A stretch of 64,000 nucleotides of DNA from Acuticoccus sp051016205 (lineage in GTDB: Bacteria; Pseudomonadota; Alphaproteobacteria; Rhizobiales; Amorphaceae). The DNA lies in contig CP136534.1 in the NCBI GenBank assembly GCA_051016205.1, positions 3,286,001 to 3,350,000 of the forward strand, given 5' to 3'. Position 1 is the stretch's first letter. Every line of letters starts with the position of its first letter. The notes beneath the pieces are model-generated. The model was not told where the DNA came from. It saw only the letters and a program-made list of their open reading frames with translations, and did not search any database. The translations under genes and the position numbers were made by a program. Positions 16,611 through 24,613 of the stretch are shown here, in pieces.

Positions 16611-18280
16611 CCGACGCCGGCGATGAGTTCGTCTTCCTGCCCCTTGGCGGCGTCGGAGAGATCGGGATGAACCTTGGCCTTTACGGCTTCGGCCCGCCCC
16701 ACGCCAAAAAGTGGATCATGGTGGACTGCGGCATCACTTTTGCCGACCAGCGCGTCACCCCAGGGATCGACCTTGTCTTGCCTGACATCTCGTTCATCGA
16801 GGAGGAGCGGCGGGACCTTGTGGCCATCATCCTCACCCACGCCCATGAGGACCATTATGGCGCCGTGTTGGAGCTGTGGCCGCGCCTGAATGCCCCCGTT
16901 TATGCAACGCGCTTCACGGCCGGCCTTTTGGCCGCAAAGGCCATGGAGAACGGCAAGCTGATCCGGCCGGACGTTACCATCGTGGAACAGGGCGCGCGGC
17001 TCGATCTTGAGCCGTTCAGCGTGGAGCTGATCCCGGTCTCCCACTCCATCCCTGAGCCCAACGCCCTTGCCATCACCACCTCGCTCGGCACCGTCATCCA
17101 CTCGGGCGACTGGAAGATTGACCCGACGCCCGGCATCGGCACCCCCATCGACATTGACCGTTTCCGCAGCCTTGGCGATGACGGCGTGCTGGCGCTGTTG
17201 TGCGATTCCACCAATGCCGGCCGCGAGGGCCGCTCGCCGTCCGAAGGGGATGTGGCGGCAGGTTTGAAGGCGGCCGTTGCCGACGCGCCTTATCGTGTGG
17301 CTGTGACGGCGTTCTCCTCCAATGTTGCGCGCATCCGCGCCATCCGCGAGGCCGCTGAAGCGGCCGACAGGCATGTGGTGGTCATGGGACGTGCCATGCG
17401 CCGCGTCATCGAGGTGGCGTCAGACTGTGGCTTCATGGACGGTTTGCAGCCCGTTTTGTCCGAGGACGATTTCGGCCACCTTCCCCGCGACAAGGTGCTT
17501 GTGCTTTTGACAGGCAGCCAGGGGGAGGAGCGCGCCGCCCTTGCCCGCATTGCCTCCAGCGATCACCCCCGCGTCGCCTTGTCGAAAGGGGACAGGGTGA
17601 TCTTCTCCTCGCGCACGATTCCGGGCAATGAGAAGGCGGTGAACAGGGTCGTCAACGGCCTTGCCATGCTCGGCATCGAGGTGGTGAACGACACCCACGG
17701 TCTCGTCCACACCTCAGGCCACCCTCGCCGTGACGAGCTGGTGGACATGTACAAATGGCTAAAGCCCAAGGTGCTGATCCCCGTCCATGGTGAACCCATG
17801 CACCTGAACGCACAGGCCGCTTTGGCGGAGGATAACGGCGTCCCCGTCGTCATCACCCACAACGGCAAGATGGTCCGCCTTGGGCCAGAACCTGCCGAAG
17901 TGGTGGACGAGGTGCTGTCGGACGTTCTCCTCCTTGACGGTCGTCTCTTGCGCAGCCCCGAAGAGGCCAATGTGCGCGAACGGCGCGCCCTTTCCTATGC
18001 AGGCGTTGTCACTGCCATGGTCAGCCTCGATGACCGCTACGACCTCAACGACGACCCTTTGGTGACGCTCCTTGGCGTGCCGACCCACGATGAAGACGGC
18101 GACACCTTTAAAGAGCAACTCATCGACGAGGTGGCGAGCGCTGTGGAAAGCATCCCGCGAAACCGCCGGCGCGACCGCGACGTGGTGGCGCAGGCAGCCC
18201 GCCGCGCCATCCGCTCCCACATGAGCCAGCGTTGGGGCAAAAAGCCTCTGTGCCACGTTTATGTGGCAACGGGCGGGTAG
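16607..18280 (+). CDS. rnj: Ribonuclease J
   Basis: A beta-CASP metallo-beta-lactamase ribonuclease for RNA maturation and decay, with 5' exonuclease and endonuclease activity in the family. In 557 residues it shows the zinc motif HAHEDH (78-83), HSGDWK, CDSTN and the beta-CASP motifs including VHGEPMHLNAQA. The C-terminal domain is of normal size. Its ATG overlaps the birA stop. This matches the conserved gene order of alphaproteobacteria that use RNase J. Confidence 0.95.
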   Translation: MTDAGDEFVFLPLGGVGEIGMNLGLYGFGPPHAKKWIMVDCGITFADQRVTPGIDLVLPDISFIEEERRDLVAIILTHAHEDHYGAVLELWPRLNAPVYATRFTAGLLAAKAMENGKLIRPDVTIVEQGARLDLEPFSVELIPVSHSIPEPNALAITTSLGTVIHSGDWKIDPTPGIGTPIDIDRFRSLGDDGVLALLCDSTNAGREGRSPSEGDVAAGLKAAVADAPYRVAVTAFSSNVARIRAIREAAEAADRHVVVMGRAMRRVIEVASDCGFMDGLQPVLSEDDFGHLPRDKVLVLLTGSQGEERAALARIASSDHPRVALSKGDRVIFSSRTIPGNEKAVNRVVNGLAMLGIEVVNDTHGLVHTSGHPRRDELVDMYKWLKPKVLIPVHGEPMHLNAQAALAEDNGVPVVITHNGKMVRLGPEPAEVVDEVLSDVLLLDGRLLRSPEEANVRERRALSYAGVVTAMVSLDDRYDLNDDPLVTLLGVPTHDEDGDTFKEQLIDEVASAVESIPRNRRRDRDVVAQAARRAIRSHMSQRWGKKPLCHVYVATGG

Positions 18281-18307
18281 GGCGTCCGGCAGACAAGAGG
18301 GCGTACG

Positions 18308-18712
18308 ATGATCGGCAAATTGAACCATGTGGCGATCGCGACGCACAACGTGACTGAGGCGTCAAAGATCTATGCCGACGGCCTGGGCGCTGCGGTCTCC
18401 GCGCCTGTGGATCTGCCTGAGCACGGTGTACGCGTGGTCTTCGTCACCCTCGACAACACCAAGGTGGAACTGCTGGAACCTTTGGGCGAAGGCTCCCCCA
18501 TTTCCGCCTTCCTGGAGCGCAACCCCTCAGGGGGGCTGCACCATGTGTGCTACGAGGTGTCTGACATCAAAGCGGCCGCCCAAACGCTTGCTGATGCGGG
18601 CGCGCGCATTCTGGGCGACGGCAATCCCAAGACCGGCGCCCACGGCAAGCCTGTCCTTTTCGTGCATCCCAAGGACATGGGCGGTGTGTTGACGGAGCTG
18701 GAAGAGGTCTAG
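18308..18712 (+). CDS. mce: Methylmalonyl-CoA epimerase
   Basis: Interconverts (R)- and (S)-methylmalonyl-CoA in propionyl-CoA catabolism. The 134-residue VOC-fold protein begins MIGKLNHVAIAT, with a metal-ligand His7, and contains KVELLEPLGEGSPI, GGLHHVCYEV and a C-terminal VFL-type strand ending VLTELEEV that supplies the last Glu ligand. Length is typical. It lies 27 bases after rnj and 6 bases before the DUF1467 gene, its standard neighbours in Hyphomicrobiales. Confidence 0.94.
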   Translation: MIGKLNHVAIATHNVTEASKIYADGLGAAVSAPVDLPEHGVRVVFVTLDNTKVELLEPLGEGSPISAFLERNPSGGLHHVCYEVSDIKAAAQTLADAGARILGDGNPKTGAHGKPVLFVHPKDMGGVLTELEEV

Positions 18713-18718
18713 GCGCGG

Positions 18719-19003
18719 ATGTCCATCGCCAGCGGGCTTGCCATCTACTTCGTCATTTGGTGGATCACTTTGTTTGCGGTGCTGCCTTTCGGCGACCGCT
18801 CGCCCGACCCGTCCGACGCGCGGGTGAGGGGGGCCGAAGGCAGCGCCCCCGCAAAGCCCCGTCTGTGGCGCAAGGTTTGGATCACCACGCTGGTGTCCTT
18901 GGTGCTGTTTGCAGCCCTCTTCGCCATTTTGGAATCGGGGCTGACGCTGGACGACATTCCCCTGCCCAATGCGGAAGGGATCACGGTCGAAAGCCCCAAC
19001 TGA
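18719..19003 (+). CDS. DUF1467 family small membrane protein
   Basis: A 94-residue protein with two transmembrane helices. The first contains the characteristic YFVIWWITLFAVLPFG (about residues 10-25); the second (about 56-76) follows a basic KPRLWRKVWITTL segment. This matches the DUF1467 family, which sits after mce in many alphaproteobacteria. Function is unknown. In relatives proS and lol genes come next. Here a spacer of 233 bases and secY follow, so the syntenic block ends with this gene. Confidence 0.88.
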   Translation: MSIASGLAIYFVIWWITLFAVLPFGDRSPDPSDARVRGAEGSAPAKPRLWRKVWITTLVSLVLFAALFAILESGLTLDDIPLPNAEGITVESPN

Positions 19004-19236
19004 GGTGCCTTTGCGACACACCATACAAAGGCCAGTTGGCGGGCGCCGATCAGCTCTGACCCAAATCGCCGTGAGGCGATAGACACCGTCCGGCAAAGCG
19101 CCTAACTAAGCTCTGCTGAAAAACCTGACACTGCGGCGGGTTTTGGACACCATTGGATCTCGACGCGGCGGCGATGTGGCCGGCCGGTCGAGTTCTCGCG
19201 TTCCGCCGCACGACCTGCCGAGTACCGGAGCCCATC

Positions 19237-20568
19237 ATGGCGTCAGCCGCTGAACAACTCGCCGCGAACCTAAATTTCAAGGCGTTCGCGAAGGCGGACG
19301 AACTGAAAAAGCGCATCTGGTTCACCCTGGCTGCGCTGGTGGTGTACCGCTTGGGGACGTACATCCCCTTGCCTGGCATCGACCCTGTGGCGCTCGCCCA
19401 GGCGTTCGACCAGGCGCAGTCGGGTTTGATCGGCCTGTTCAACGTGTTTGCCGGCGGCGCCGTGGGGCGCATGGCGATCTTCGCCCTCGGCATCATGCCT
19501 TACATCTCCGCCTCCATCATCATCCAGCTTCTGACGACGGTGGTCCCTAAGCTGGAGCAGTTGAAGAAGGAGGGCGAGCAGGGCCGCAAGCAGATCAACC
19601 AGTACACCCGCTACGGCACGGTGATTTTGGCCACCGTTCAGGCGTACGGGATCTCGGTTGGGCTTGAGAGCGCCGGCACCATCGTCACCGATCCCGGCTG
19701 GTTCTTCCGCTTCACCACCGTGGTGACCCTTGTGGGCGGCACCATGTTCTTGATGTGGCTGGGTGAGCAGATCACCTCGCGGGGCGTCGGCAACGGCATC
19801 TCGCTCATCATCTTTGCCGGCATTATCGCCGAGCTGCCGTCAGCCATTGCAGGCACGTTGGAGCTTGGGCGTCAGGGTGCCCTGTCAACGCCTTTGATCC
19901 TCGGCGTCATTTTGATGGCCATCGTCGTCATTGCCTTCATCGTGTTCGTGGAAAGGGCGCAGCGCCGGCTGATCATCCAGTATCCGCGCCGTCAGGTGGG
20001 CAATCGCATGTTCCAGGGCGATTCCTCACACCTGCCATTGAAATTGAATACGGCCGGCGTGATCCCGCCCATCTTCGCCTCCTCGCTCCTGCTCATCCCC
20101 GCAACGCTGACGAGCTTCAGCCAGGGGACGGGTGGCGGCGTTCTTGGCACCATCCAGGCGCTTCTGGGGCACGGCCAGCCCCTTTACATGCTGACCTATG
20201 CGGGGCTCATCGCGTTCTTTGCCTTCTTCTACACCGCCATCGTCTTCAATCCGGGCGATACGGCGGACAATTTGAAGAAGCACGGCGGCTACATTCCAGG
20301 CATCAGACCGGGGGAGCGAACGGCGCAGTACATCGACTACGTTTTGACGCGCATCACCGTGGTCGGCGCCATCTACCTCGTGATCATCTGTCTGTTGCCT
20401 GAGTTCTTGATCTCGGCCACCGCCGTGCCCTTCTATTTCGGCGGAACATCACTTCTGATTGTGGTGAGCGTCACAATGGATACGGTGGCACAGGTCCAAG
20501 GGCACCTGCTGGCGCACCAATATGAGGGCCTCGTGAAGAAGGCCAAGCTGAGAGGGAAACGACGATGA
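19237..20568 (+). CDS. secY: Protein translocase subunit SecY
   Basis: Core of the SecYEG channel in the inner membrane, 443 residues and ten helices. Diagnostic segments are RLGTYIPLPGIDP (TM1 and plug region), GIMPYISASIIIQLL, NGISLIIFAGIIA, RRLIIQYPRRQ in the cytoplasmic loop and the C-terminal VSVTMDTVAQVQ. I use ATG 19237 because MASAAEQLAANLNF gives the usual N-terminus. The longer frame back to 19153 reads through non-coding sequence. Its usual upstream partner rplO is missing; a 233-base spacer with no recognised gene takes its place. It overlaps adk by 4 bases. Confidence 0.97.
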   Translation: MASAAEQLAANLNFKAFAKADELKKRIWFTLAALVVYRLGTYIPLPGIDPVALAQAFDQAQSGLIGLFNVFAGGAVGRMAIFALGIMPYISASIIIQLLTTVVPKLEQLKKEGEQGRKQINQYTRYGTVILATVQAYGISVGLESAGTIVTDPGWFFRFTTVVTLVGGTMFLMWLGEQITSRGVGNGISLIIFAGIIAELPSAIAGTLELGRQGALSTPLILGVILMAIVVIAFIVFVERAQRRLIIQYPRRQVGNRMFQGDSSHLPLKLNTAGVIPPIFASSLLLIPATLTSFSQGTGGGVLGTIQALLGHGQPLYMLTYAGLIAFFAFFYTAIVFNPGDTADNLKKHGGYIPGIRPGERTAQYIDYVLTRITVVGAIYLVIICLLPEFLISATAVPFYFGGTSLLIVVSVTMDTVAQVQGHLLAHQYEGLVKKAKLRGKRR

Positions 20569-21164
20569 GATTGATTCTGCTGGGGCCGCCCGGCGCGGGG
20601 AAGGGCACCCAGGCGCAGCGATTGGTGGACACGTACGGCATCGTCCAGTTGTCCACAGGCGATATGCTGCGTGCGGCCGTGAAGGCGGGTACCCCCGTCG
20701 GCCTCAAGGCGAAGGACATCATGGCCCGAGGCGACCTGGTGCCCGACGCCGTGGTCGTGCAGATCGTTTCCGACAGGATTGGCGAGGCGGACTGCCGCAA
20801 AGGCTTCATCCTCGACGGTTTTCCCCGCACGGTGGCTCAGGCCGAAGCCCTCGACACGATGCTCCACGACAAGGGCCTCGACCTTGACGCGGTGATCGAA
20901 CTGCAGGTGGACGAGGCAGTCCTGGCCGCCCGCGTGGAGCAAAGGGCGCGCGAAAGCGGCGGTGCGCCCCGCGAAGATGACACCGTTGAGGCGCTCCACA
21001 ACCGCTTGGCGGTCTACCGCCAGCAGACCGCGCCGTTGATCGAGTTCTACAAAAACAGCGGGAAGTTGCGCGGCGTTGACGGGATGCAGACCATCGACGA
21101 TGTGTCGGCAGCCATTGATATTGCATTGGGCGACACAGCACACCAGATGAGGGCGACCGGCTGA
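20565..21164 (+). CDS. adk: Adenylate kinase (short-LID form)
   Basis: Interconverts ATP + AMP and 2 ADP. The 199-residue protein has the P-loop GPPGAGKGTQ (residues 7-16), LSTGDMLRAAV and FILDGFPRTVAQAEAL. The LID is short: a few residues between the arginines of ARVEQRARE and REDD replace the about 30-residue, sometimes zinc-binding insert of long adenylate kinases. This is the usual alphaproteobacterial form. It overlaps secY (ATGA), and rpsM follows after a regulated gap of 325 bases. Confidence 0.96.
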   Translation: MRLILLGPPGAGKGTQAQRLVDTYGIVQLSTGDMLRAAVKAGTPVGLKAKDIMARGDLVPDAVVVQIVSDRIGEADCRKGFILDGFPRTVAQAEALDTMLHDKGLDLDAVIELQVDEAVLAARVEQRARESGGAPREDDTVEALHNRLAVYRQQTAPLIEFYKNSGKLRGVDGMQTIDDVSAAIDIALGDTAHQMRATG

Positions 21165-21192
21165 CGAAGGTGGCCGCCCTTGCCGAAAAGGC

Positions 21193-21221
21193 TTGACGTT
21201 TGTATTGCCACGGTCTAGCTA
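21193..21221 (+). promoter_or_regulatory. Housekeeping sigma promoter for the rpsM operon
   Basis: TTGACG (21193-21198) and TAGCTA (21216-21221) are separated by 17 bases, a good match to the vegetative sigma-factor consensus. It lies 29 bases after the adk stop and about 270 bases before rpsM. Transcription would start near 21228, just before a strong Shine-Dalgarno sequence for a leader ORF. Confidence 0.65.
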
Positions 21222-21246
21222 CCGCGGCGACACGGAGGAGTCGTCG

Positions 21247-21309
21247 GTGACGCTTTGGCGGGGACTGACGGCATCGGCCGCGCATATCCCTGAGTGTAGG
21301 CGCTCCTAG
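21247..21309 (+). CDS. Putative 20-codon leader peptide before rpsM
   Basis: A GTG at 21247 preceded 6 bases upstream by a near-perfect GGAGGAG (21234-21240) opens a 20-codon frame, MTLWRGLTASAAHIPECRRS, that ends at TAG 21307-21309. It begins about 20 bases after the predicted transcription start of the rpsM promoter. The stop codon touches the base of a stem-loop. The combination resembles a regulatory leader peptide. The peptide itself shows no obvious amino-acid run beyond a Cys-Arg-Arg ending. Homology cannot be judged from length alone. Confidence 0.4.
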   Translation: MTLWRGLTASAAHIPECRRS

Positions 21310-21332
21310 CCGCAGCCTTGTTGGCGTGCGGC
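21309..21332 (+). promoter_or_regulatory. Stem-loop at the end of the leader ORF
   Basis: GCCGCAGCC (21309-21317) pairs with GGC (21323-21325) and TGCGGC (21327-21332), with one bulged G and loop TTGTT. It starts at the last base of the leader stop codon, so ribosome occupancy at that codon would affect its folding. No T-run follows. Confidence 0.4.
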
Positions 21333-21489
21333 AGTGCTCCGTTCCCCGCCCATCACAAGGCGGTTTTGGTGCGGACTGCATTGGTGATGAGCGTTGCGGC
21401 ATGGTGGCGGCGCCGTGCATTTCTATCTCGTCGGAGGCGGTGGGCTCCGGCACAGTTGGGCCGGGAAACCGGTGGCGGAGGACTAGGCT

Positions 21490-21858
21490 TTGGCGCGTAT
21501 CGCGGGCGTGAACATTCCAACCAACAAGCGCGTTGTGATCGCGCTTCAGTATATTCACGGCATCGGGCCGTCGTTGGCGAAACAGATCGTCGACAAGGCG
21601 AACATCACGCCCGAGCGCCGGGTGAACGAACTTTCGGACGCTGAAGTTCTGCACGTGCGCGAAGTGATCGACCGCGACTTTATGGTCGAAGGCGATCTGC
21701 GGCGCGAGACGGCCATGAACATCAAGCGCCTCATGGACCTTGGCTGCTTCCGCGGCTTGCGTCATCGTCGCGGGCTTCCCGTGCGCGGTCAACGCACCCA
21801 CACCAATGCGCGCACCCGCAAGGGTCCCGCCAAACCCATCGCCGGCAAAAAGAAGTAA
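21490..21858 (+). CDS. rpsM: 30S ribosomal protein S13
   Basis: A head protein of the 30S subunit that contacts 16S rRNA, tRNA and the 50S bridge. The 122-residue protein begins ARIAGVNIPTNKRV, has YIHGIGPSLAKQI (helix-two-turn-helix region) and ends in the basic tail with RGLPVRGQRTHTNARTRKG. The start is TTG 21490: GGAGGA at 21477-21482 lies 7 bases upstream, and the protein N-terminus matches the family there. It is the first gene of the rpsM-rpsK-rpoA-rplQ unit. Confidence 0.97.
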   Translation: MARIAGVNIPTNKRVVIALQYIHGIGPSLAKQIVDKANITPERRVNELSDAEVLHVREVIDRDFMVEGDLRRETAMNIKRLMDLGCFRGLRHRRGLPVRGQRTHTNARTRKGPAKPIAGKKK

Positions 21859-21911
21859 CGCGGGCCGCGGGTCATTGACGGCCGTCGACCCGCGTTGACG
21901 AAAGGATTGTT

Positions 21912-22301
21912 ATGGCGAAGGAAGCCACGCGCGTTCGGCGCAAGGAGCGCAAGAACATCACATCGGGCATTGCCCATGTGAACGCGTCTTTCAACAACAC
22001 CAAGATCACCATCACCGACGCGCAGGGGAATGCCATTTCATGGTCGTCCTCCGGCGCGATGGGCTTTAAGGGGTCGCGCAAGTCCACCCCTTATGCCGCG
22101 CAGGTGGCAGCCGAGGATGCAGCCAAGAAGGCCGCAGAGCACGGCATGCGCACCTTGGAAGTGGAAGTGACCGGCCCCGGTTCTGGCCGCGAGTCGGCTC
22201 TGCGTGCGCTTCAGGCCGCAGGCTTCACCATCACCTCCATCCGCGATGTGACGCCGATCCCCCACAACGGGTGCCGTCCGCCCAAACGCCGTCGCGTTTA
22301 A
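21912..22301 (+). CDS. rpsK: 30S ribosomal protein S11
   Basis: Platform protein of the 30S subunit, 129 residues. The conserved segments are GIAHVNASFNNTKITITDAQGN, SSGAMGFKGSRKSTPYAAQ, and GPGSGRESALRALQAAGF near the end, finishing in NGCRPPKRRRV. It follows rpsM after 53 bases that contain a GCGGGTC/GACCCGC stem, and precedes rpoA by about 147 bases. Confidence 0.98.
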   Translation: MAKEATRVRRKERKNITSGIAHVNASFNNTKITITDAQGNAISWSSSGAMGFKGSRKSTPYAAQVAAEDAAKKAAEHGMRTLEVEVTGPGSGRESALRALQAAGFTITSIRDVTPIPHNGCRPPKRRRV

Positions 22302-22448
22302 AGTCGGCGGGCAACAGGTGCGGGCGATGCGGGCTCGCCTGGACCTTTATGTCCCTCGCGCGCTGACGGGCTCTCCCGTGGGCGCGACGTCCGTCTGGTC
22401 GCCTCCGCCCAGGCATACGGCCCGGCGGCAAACCATGAGGCATTGAAC

Positions 22449-23471
22449 GTGACGAATCAGAAGAATTGGCAAGAGCTAATTCGCCCCAACAAGCTGGACG
22501 TGACGCCTGGCTACGACCCCAAGCGTATCGGCACCGTCGTGGCCGAGCCACTTGAGCGTGGCTTCGGTCTGACGCTTGGCAATGCGCTGCGGCGTGTTCT
22601 GTTGTCGTCCTTGCAAGGGGCTGCGGTGACGTCGGTGCAAATCGACGGCGTGCTGCACGAGTTTTCATCCATGTCCGGTGTGCGTGAAGACGTCACCGAC
22701 ATCATTTTGAACGTGAAAGAGATTGCCGTGCGCATGTCGGGCGAAGGCCCCAAGCGTATGGTGCTGCGCAAGCAAGGCCCCGGCGCTGTGACCGCCGGCG
22801 ACATCCAGACCGTTGGTGATGTGTCCATCCTCAATCCCGAGCACATCCTGTGCACTCTGGACGAGGGCGCCGACATCCGCATGGAGTTCTCGGTCAACAC
22901 GGGCAAAGGGTACGTGCCTGCCGACCGCAACAGGCCCGAAGATGCTGCCATCGGCCTCATTCCGGTGGACAGCCTTTATTCGCCCGTGCGCAAGGTCTCC
23001 TACAAGGTGGAGAACACCCGCGAAGGTCAGGTGCTCGACTACGATAAACTGACCATGCAGGTGGAGACCGACGGCTCGCTCTCCCCTGAGGACGCTGTGG
23101 CCTATGCGGCGCGCATCCTTCAGGATCAGCTCTCCATCTTCGTGAACTTCGAGGAGCCCACCAAGCCAGAAGTCCACGACGATGTGCCTGAACTCGCCTT
23201 CAACCCTGCGCTCTTGAAGAAGGTGGACGAGCTGGAACTCTCCGTGCGCTCGGCCAACTGCCTGAAGAACGACAACATCGTCTATATCGGCGACCTCATC
23301 CAGAAGTCGGAAGCGGAGATGCTCCGCACCCCCAACTTCGGCCGCAAGTCGCTGAACGAGATCAAGGAAGTCCTGGCCCAGATGGGTCTGCACCTTGGCA
23401 TGGACGTTCCCAACTGGCCGCCTGACAACATCGAAGAGCTGGCCAAGCGCTACGAAGACCACCACTACTGA
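22449..23471 (+). CDS. rpoA: DNA-directed RNA polymerase subunit alpha
   Basis: The alpha subunit nucleates RNA polymerase assembly and contacts activators. The N-terminal domain (about residues 1-235) includes EPLERGFGLTLGNALRRVLLSS. The C-terminal domain (about 255-325) includes LELSVRSANCLKNDNI and PNFGRKSLNEIKEVL. I choose GTG 22449 (MTNQKNWQELIRPNK, 340 residues), because GAGG (22437-22440) is 8 bases upstream and this matches the common alphaproteobacterial N-terminus. A TTG at 22443 would add two residues. The rpsK-rpoA gap has GC-rich hairpins but no clear terminator. Confidence 0.97.
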   Translation: MTNQKNWQELIRPNKLDVTPGYDPKRIGTVVAEPLERGFGLTLGNALRRVLLSSLQGAAVTSVQIDGVLHEFSSMSGVREDVTDIILNVKEIAVRMSGEGPKRMVLRKQGPGAVTAGDIQTVGDVSILNPEHILCTLDEGADIRMEFSVNTGKGYVPADRNRPEDAAIGLIPVDSLYSPVRKVSYKVENTREGQVLDYDKLTMQVETDGSLSPEDAVAYAARILQDQLSIFVNFEEPTKPEVHDDVPELAFNPALLKKVDELELSVRSANCLKNDNIVYIGDLIQKSEAEMLRTPNFGRKSLNEIKEVLAQMGLHLGMDVPNWPPDNIEELAKRYEDHHY

Positions 23472-23575
23472 TCGGGGCCGCAAGGCCCTAATCCGGCCCG
23501 GCGGCTCCTGCCGCCGGCCCATGACGCGAACGCCGGTTGCGCCCGGCACTTGTCCAACGAAGGAGGGTGGCTGAC

Positions 23576-23995
23576 ATGCGCCACAAAAAGTCCGGCCGTA
23601 AGCTCAACCGTACGTCCAGCCACAGGCTGGCCATGTTCGCCAACATGTCCGCCTCTCTCATCGAGCACGAGCAGATCATCACCACCGTTCCCAAGGCCAA
23701 AGAGCTTCGCCCCTTTGTGGAAAAGCTCGTCACCTTGGCCAAGCGCGGTGACCTTCACGCCCGCCGACAGGCCATCTCCAAGGTCCGCGACGTGGCGATG
23801 GTGGGCAAACTGTTCGACATCCTCGGCCCCCGCTACAAGGACCGCAACGGCGGCTACACCCGCATCATGCGCGCCGGTTTTCGCTATGGCGACAACGCCC
23901 CCATCGCCGTGATCGAGTTTGTCGACCGTGACGAGAGCGCCCGTGGCGCTGCCGATCGCGCCCGCCTTGCTGAGGAAGAGCAAGCGGAAGCCTAG
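23576..23995 (+). CDS. rplQ: 50S ribosomal protein L17
   Basis: A 139-residue protein located near the exit tunnel of the 50S subunit. It starts MRHKKSGRKLNRTSSHR with an AAGGAGGG ribosome-binding site at 23560-23567, and contains FANMSASLIEHEQIITTVPKAKELRPF and GPRYKDRNGGYTRI. A C-terminal Asp/Glu/Ala-rich extension is common in alphaproteobacteria. The rpoA-rplQ spacer holds two hairpins, including GGGCC-GCAA-GGCCC at 23475-23488. A mosaic repeat follows downstream. Confidence 0.97.
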   Translation: MRHKKSGRKLNRTSSHRLAMFANMSASLIEHEQIITTVPKAKELRPFVEKLVTLAKRGDLHARRQAISKVRDVAMVGKLFDILGPRYKDRNGGYTRIMRAGFRYGDNAPIAVIEFVDRDESARGAADRARLAEEEQAEA

Positions 23996-24123
23996 TCTCC
24001 CGGTTGGTATCTCGCGTCGACTCAGTGTCCTCACGATCAGGCTGCTGGGGGCCGTGCTAAGCCCTCCCGCCGACGCACAATTGTCCCGCGGAGCGAGGTT
24101 CGCCTCAACCCACGCTGCGCTCA

Positions 24124-24190
24124 CCGGACTGGGCTGTTGCCCAGTCCGGCATTCAATGATGCTGAAGTCCGCAACAGCGGACTTCAGTGG
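24124..24190. repeat. Double-hairpin module 1
   Basis: Two perfect 11-bp stems with 4-base loops. CCGGACTGGGC-TGTT-GCCCAGTCCGG spans 24124-24149; CTGAAGTCCGC-AACA-GCGGACTTCAG spans 24162-24187. A 12-base spacer lies between them. The loops TGTT and AACA are reverse complements, so the two hairpins are of one family in opposite orientation, as REP units are in BIME-type mosaics. Confidence 0.85.
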
Positions 24191-24237
24191 CCTTGACCCG
24201 AGCCTCGCTCCGCGGGGTTCGGGACTTGTCGGCTCCA

Positions 24238-24305
24238 CCGAACTGCGGTGTTCCGCAGTTCGGCATCTAAAGAATCCGGAAGTCCGCAACAGCGGACTTC
24301 CGTGG
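24238..24305. repeat. Double-hairpin module 2
   Basis: Same layout as module 1. CCGAACTGCGG-TGTT-CCGCAGTTCGG spans 24238-24263, then a 13-base spacer, then CGGAAGTCCGC-AACA-GCGGACTTCCG at 24277-24302. Both stems are again perfect 11-bp helices although their bases differ from module 1, so pairing has been kept by paired changes. Confidence 0.85.
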
Positions 24306-24613
24306 AACGTCAGGCTTCATCTCTCCAAAGGAACTGGATGGGGAGGACGGTGGGTCGGGCTATGTCTTCCGGCTTTCGACTGTGTCCTTTGGTTCCTCTG
24401 GTGAGGGTCGACTGTCTGCAGACTGTGTGGTGATTTCGCTCCCCCGGTGATCGCCGACATGTGAGGGGTTGTGTTGCAGCCGAGGGTGGGGGGTCCAGTG
24501 GCAGGGGCGTGGATCGTCCGGCCCGGACCTTGCAATGGGTGTCTGCGGCGGTGGACACTGCGGCCGTCGGCGGCCTTGGCGTCCGACCAAGGACTGCGAA
24601 AGGCACTGCGTTC

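Larger units (their letters stand above)
24045..24347. repeat. Intergenic mosaic palindromic repeat, long copy
   Basis: This 300-base element between rplQ and hyuA matches the 160-base element at 55185-55345. Both share the left part (gggggccgtgctaagccct... through tcaacccacgct), an outer palindrome (here GCGGAGCGAGGTT 24088-24100 with AGCCTCGCTCCGC 24201-24213), and the right part (ggaacgtcaggct ... ctctccaaaggaactggatg). The long copy also contains two modules absent from the short copy, each made of two hairpins. It occupies most of the 618-base gap between rplQ and hyuA. The remainder, 24348-24613, shows only a GTCTGCAGAC palindrome (24414-24423) and no gene. Confidence 0.85.

Noticed and set aside
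19004..19236. A tRNA or small ORF in the DUF1467-secY gap
   Set aside because: No cloverleaf and no frame with a ribosome-binding site was found. Only a short ATCGCC-GTGA-GGCGAT hairpin is visible at 19065-19080.
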